Shown: positions 23,554-25,438 of the stretch, in pieces
How the letters are laid out: each line of letters begins with the position of its first letter
Position numbering within the stretch: position 1 is the first letter of the stretch
Source of the DNA: a virus
IMG/VR virus record: IMGVR_UViG_3300030061_003881
Coordinates: 1-25,438 of that record
Strand: one strand, 5' to 3'
Length of the DNA: 25,438 nucleotides
Notes under the pieces: generated by a model
Told to the model about the DNA's origin: nothing
Database searches by the model: none
Seen by the model: only the letters and a program-made list of their open reading frames with translations
Program-made: the position numbers and the translations under genes

Positions 23554-24699
23554 TTATCCTATAAAAATGGTATAAGGTACCTTGTTAAGTTCTTTTTCTA
23601 AGTAATCACCTTCTTGTGATCTTCTTTCTAATAATTTATCTCTTGATGTTTCATCAAAATATGCTCTTAATCTTTCTATTAAAGCATTTCTATCAGCTGT
23701 AGCTGATGATAATAAGTCTTGTTGATTTAGAGTAACATCTGAGTCTGGAATTGGGATTGTTGAGTATTTACCTCTAACATATCCTAAAATTTCTTTAGAT
23801 ATTGCTAATGTCATTTCAAAAATCCATTGTCTGCCTATTGAATTAATGATATCATAATTTGGATTTTCAAATGGTACTTCAGATACATTTGTTATTTTAT
23901 TAGTACCATTACTATATGGGTTAGCTCTTTCTGATTTTTTAATATATTCAAACCATAAGTGTCCTTTACTTTGAGGAATTGGGAATACTTTTAAATTATT
24001 ATTTACTAATTCAAATGAATAGTTTGATCTTCTGATAGTATCATTAAATTCTATGGCTTGCATTACTTGCATATCATAGTTAATAGGCATCATTAAGAAG
24101 TTAATTGCAGGTGAGTAACTACCCCAACCAAATGAATCCATTAAATCTATCATTCCTGTTCCTGTACCCGCGTAAGGATCAAAATATCTTGTTATTGCTG
24201 GGGGTGCTTCATAGAATACTCTTTTAATTTCTATTGAATCATTTGCTTCTAAGCTAGCACTAGCTGCAGCCCAAGCATTCATATCATAAGTCTGTTTTCC
24301 GTTTGTTAGAGATAATGAACCTGAATACCAGGTTACATCTCCACCTACTCCTGCTTCTTCACCATATTGTTCTGATATGTTAACTATATTGGCTAAAGTT
24401 GGGGATATGATTTGTCCATTTGTTTCTGTTATGGATGTTGCTCCTTGTAAGGATAAATAATTTTCTCTTACTTTGTAAGCGTATAATTCGTTTCCATATA
24501 TAGTAATTGCTTCTTCAAAAGCAGTATAAAAAGATCCAGATTGTAATTCTACATCTGCTAGGGGATAACCTAGTCTTCTAGCACAAAAATCTGCTACTTT
24601 ATCGGCATCTGCTTTAAATGATAATTGATGATCATAAAAACCAAATGGAGTTTGACCTGCTGCAAAAGTGGATGTTCCTGTCCAAATAGGTATATTCAT
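23554..24699 (-). CDS. gp13: Neck protein gp13-like (head completion/adaptor)
   Basis: The product has 381 residues; T4 gp13 has 309. An adaptor-like N-terminal segment reads DFCARRLGYPLADVEL followed by YTAFEEAITIYGNELY, a helix pair usual in gp13-type neck and head-tail adaptors. The middle is beta-rich. The C-terminal helix bundle has WIFEMTLAISKEILGYVRGKY, IPIPDSDVTL, then LLSSATADRNALIERLRAY, the usual gp13 ending. The protein would join the portal vertex to gp14 and the tail. No late motif lies in its 11-base upstream gap, so it is probably read from the motif at 25146, together with the small gene before it. Confidence 0.8.
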   Translation of the reverse strand: MNIPIWTGTSTFAAGQTPFGFYDHQLSFKADADKVADFCARRLGYPLADVELQSGSFYTAFEEAITIYGNELYAYKVRENYLSLQGATSITETNGQIISPTLANIVNISEQYGEEAGVGGDVTWYSGSLSLTNGKQTYDMNAWAAASASLEANDSIEIKRVFYEAPPAITRYFDPYAGTGTGMIDLMDSFGWGSYSPAINFLMMPINYDMQVMQAIEFNDTIRRSNYSFELVNNNLKVFPIPQSKGHLWFEYIKKSERANPYSNGTNKITNVSEVPFENPNYDIINSIGRQWIFEMTLAISKEILGYVRGKYSTIPIPDSDVTLNQQDLLSSATADRNALIERLRAYFDETSRDKLLERRSQEGDYLEKELNKVPYTIFIG

Positions 24700-24710
24700 A
24701 ATATTTTAAA

Positions 24711-25136
24711 TTAAGTAGTTGCTATAAAATACTCCACTTTAGCACTACCACTATATGGTTCTACTGATACTGACATTATATTATCGTATGTAAAAGTATT
24801 AGTGATACTCCCTGTCATTTCACTAGTTGAAAGCATAAAAGTACCTCCAGCTGCTACTGAGAAGTTTAGTAATTCTGATGAAGATGAAACTTTTAAATTT
24901 AATGGAACTGTTGTTGAATAATTTGATATTCTTCCATATTTAAAACTTCCAGTTCTGAATGTGCCTGCTCCAGGTAATTCATCGTATTTGAATATTGTGG
25001 TTACACTTCCAGAAGGAACTGTCACTATACGATTATCTATATTCTCAACATCTTTTATTGATAAATTATAGTCAGTACCTCTCTCGGTACCTTCAAGTAA
25101 TACTCTTTCTTTAATTAAAAGGGTGAAATCAGCCAT
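24711..25136 (-). CDS. Hypothetical beta-rich protein following the capsid gene
   Basis: The 141-residue product is Ser/Thr/Gly-rich with many short strands (GSVTTIFKYDEL, TVPLNLKVSSSSELL, GTFMLSTSEM, VSVEPYSGSAKVEYFI), suggesting a small beta-sandwich. There is no Cys, signal peptide or membrane segment. It starts a new unit after the capsid terminator, 9 bases after an ATATTTATA copy, and precedes the gp13-like gene. A capsid decoration or neck-associated role fits that place, but no motif proves it. Confidence 0.68.
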   Translation of the reverse strand: MADFTLLIKERVLLEGTERGTDYNLSIKDVENIDNRIVTVPSGSVTTIFKYDELPGAGTFRTGSFKYGRISNYSTTVPLNLKVSSSSELLNFSVAAGGTFMLSTSEMTGSITNTFTYDNIMSVSVEPYSGSAKVEYFIATT

Positions 25137-25145
25137 GGTTTTGGT

Positions 25146-25154
25146 TATAAATAT
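25146..25154 (-). promoter_or_regulatory. Late-gene motif ATATTTATA
   Basis: This copy lies about 20 bases downstream of the capsid terminator and 9 bases before the next ATG, which is the best positional argument that the motif is a promoter. Confidence 0.66.
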
Positions 25155-25173
25155 GAGAAAAAATAATTAAGAT

Positions 25174-25203
25174 AAAAAAAGACCTGACTAAAAAGCCAGG
25201 TCT
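25174..25203 (-). terminator. Rho-independent terminator after the capsid gene
   Basis: The coding strand has a 7-bp stem, AGACCTG/CAGGTCT, with a 10-base loop, followed by a run of T. It starts about 30 bases after the capsid stop codon. Confidence 0.9.
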
Positions 25204-25231
25204 AATTTTTAGAATTTATGTTTGTATTTTA

Positions 25232-25438
25232 TTATACAGCGTTTAATCCGCTAACAAATACTCTTCCGTAAAATTCTGGTCTGATCATCTTCTTAGCATA
25301 TCTCGTTAATAGACCTTTTCTTGGTGTGAAAGTGTCTGGATCATATACTAGTGGAGTCATAATCAATGGAATGTAAGGAGCAAATACAGCACCTGTTTCT
25401 AGGAACTGGTTACCTCTATATCCCATAAGGATTGTACC
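25232..25438 (-). CDS. gp23: Major capsid protein gp23, C-terminal end (cut by window edge)
   Basis: The frame is open from the right edge to the TAA at 25232; the Met at 25426 is internal, and GTIL precedes it. The 68 visible residues include ETGAVFAPYIPLIMTPLVYD, then DPDTFTPRKGLLTRYAKKM and RPEFYGRVFV. This is the highly conserved C-terminus of T4-type gp23 (the PYIPL...DP-TF-PR--L-TRY pattern). It forms the hexamers of the capsid lattice. In T4 gp23 is followed by gp24, but here a terminator and an unrelated small gene follow, so any vertex protein must lie elsewhere or be absent. Confidence 0.94.
   Translation of the reverse strand, partial: GTILMGYRGNQFLETGAVFAPYIPLIMTPLVYDPDTFTPRKGLLTRYAKKMIRPEFYGRVFVSGLNAV

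Noticed and set aside
9935-25154. Reading TATAAATA on the + strand as rightward T4 late promoters
   Set aside because: There are no + strand genes for them to serve, and they all sit just before minus-strand starts, so a coding-strand role is more likely.
1-25438. tRNA genes, lysis genes, integrase or mobile elements
   Set aside because: I looked in all gaps and among gene products and saw no cloverleaf, holin/endolysin pair, recombinase or terminal inverted repeats.

Overview
This window is one continuous, leftward-transcribed block of a T4-like myovirus genome. Every credible gene is on the minus strand. The DNA is AT-rich, coding is dense, and no gap exceeds 300 bases. No tRNA, CRISPR array, insertion sequence or integrase was seen. 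Start codons lack Shine-Dalgarno sequences and have A/T-rich leaders. Two replication genes carry a bipartite element close to the published Bacteroidetes promoter (TTTG, about 20 bases, TAnnTTTG). Together these suggest a Bacteroidetes, probably marine flavobacterial, host. The host is an inference; another AT-rich marine host cannot be excluded.

In transcription order (right to left): the C-terminus of the gp23-type major capsid protein and its terminator; a small beta-rich protein; neck and tail-completion proteins of gp13, gp14 and gp15 type (21902-24699); a 908-residue fibre and a small protein with a chitin-binding-like module (18531-21876); three small Ala-rich helical proteins that look like divergent tandem paralogues (16844-18320); two small proteins (16109-16708); tail sheath gp18 and tail tube gp19 (13447-16054); a gp26-type tail/baseplate chaperone followed by an out-of-frame extension (12341-13349); the tape measure protein (9944-12307); a small protein, a tail-tube-fold baseplate protein, a LysM protein of gp53 type and a 1151-residue hub ending in an M15-type peptidase domain (3801-9910); and one unknown structural protein (3160-3801). 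The left end switches to DNA metabolism: a shrunken family A DNA polymerase, an unknown partner ORF, a gp32-type single-strand binding protein and the start of a UvsX/RecA-type recombinase.

The structural genes together would build the neck, contractile tail and baseplate. The left-end genes would copy and recombine the DNA.

Two regulatory layers are visible. Eleven gaps before structural genes contain the identical 9-mer ATATTTATA on the coding strand, which is the T4 late box TATAAATA in reverse-complement orientation. Three of these sit just after a hairpin terminator or terminator candidate. A different bipartite element, identical at two 8- and 12-base blocks with the same spacing, precedes the polymerase and gp32 genes.

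The strongest unusual signals are: (1) a probable programmed +1 or -2 frameshift at a run of seven T, joining the gp26-type chaperone to a 97-residue extension just before the tape measure gene, as in G/GT tail chaperones; (2) the inverted late-box motif; (3) the bipartite Bacteroidetes-like promoter pair; (4) the minimal PolA-like polymerase; (5) the Ala-rich triplet.
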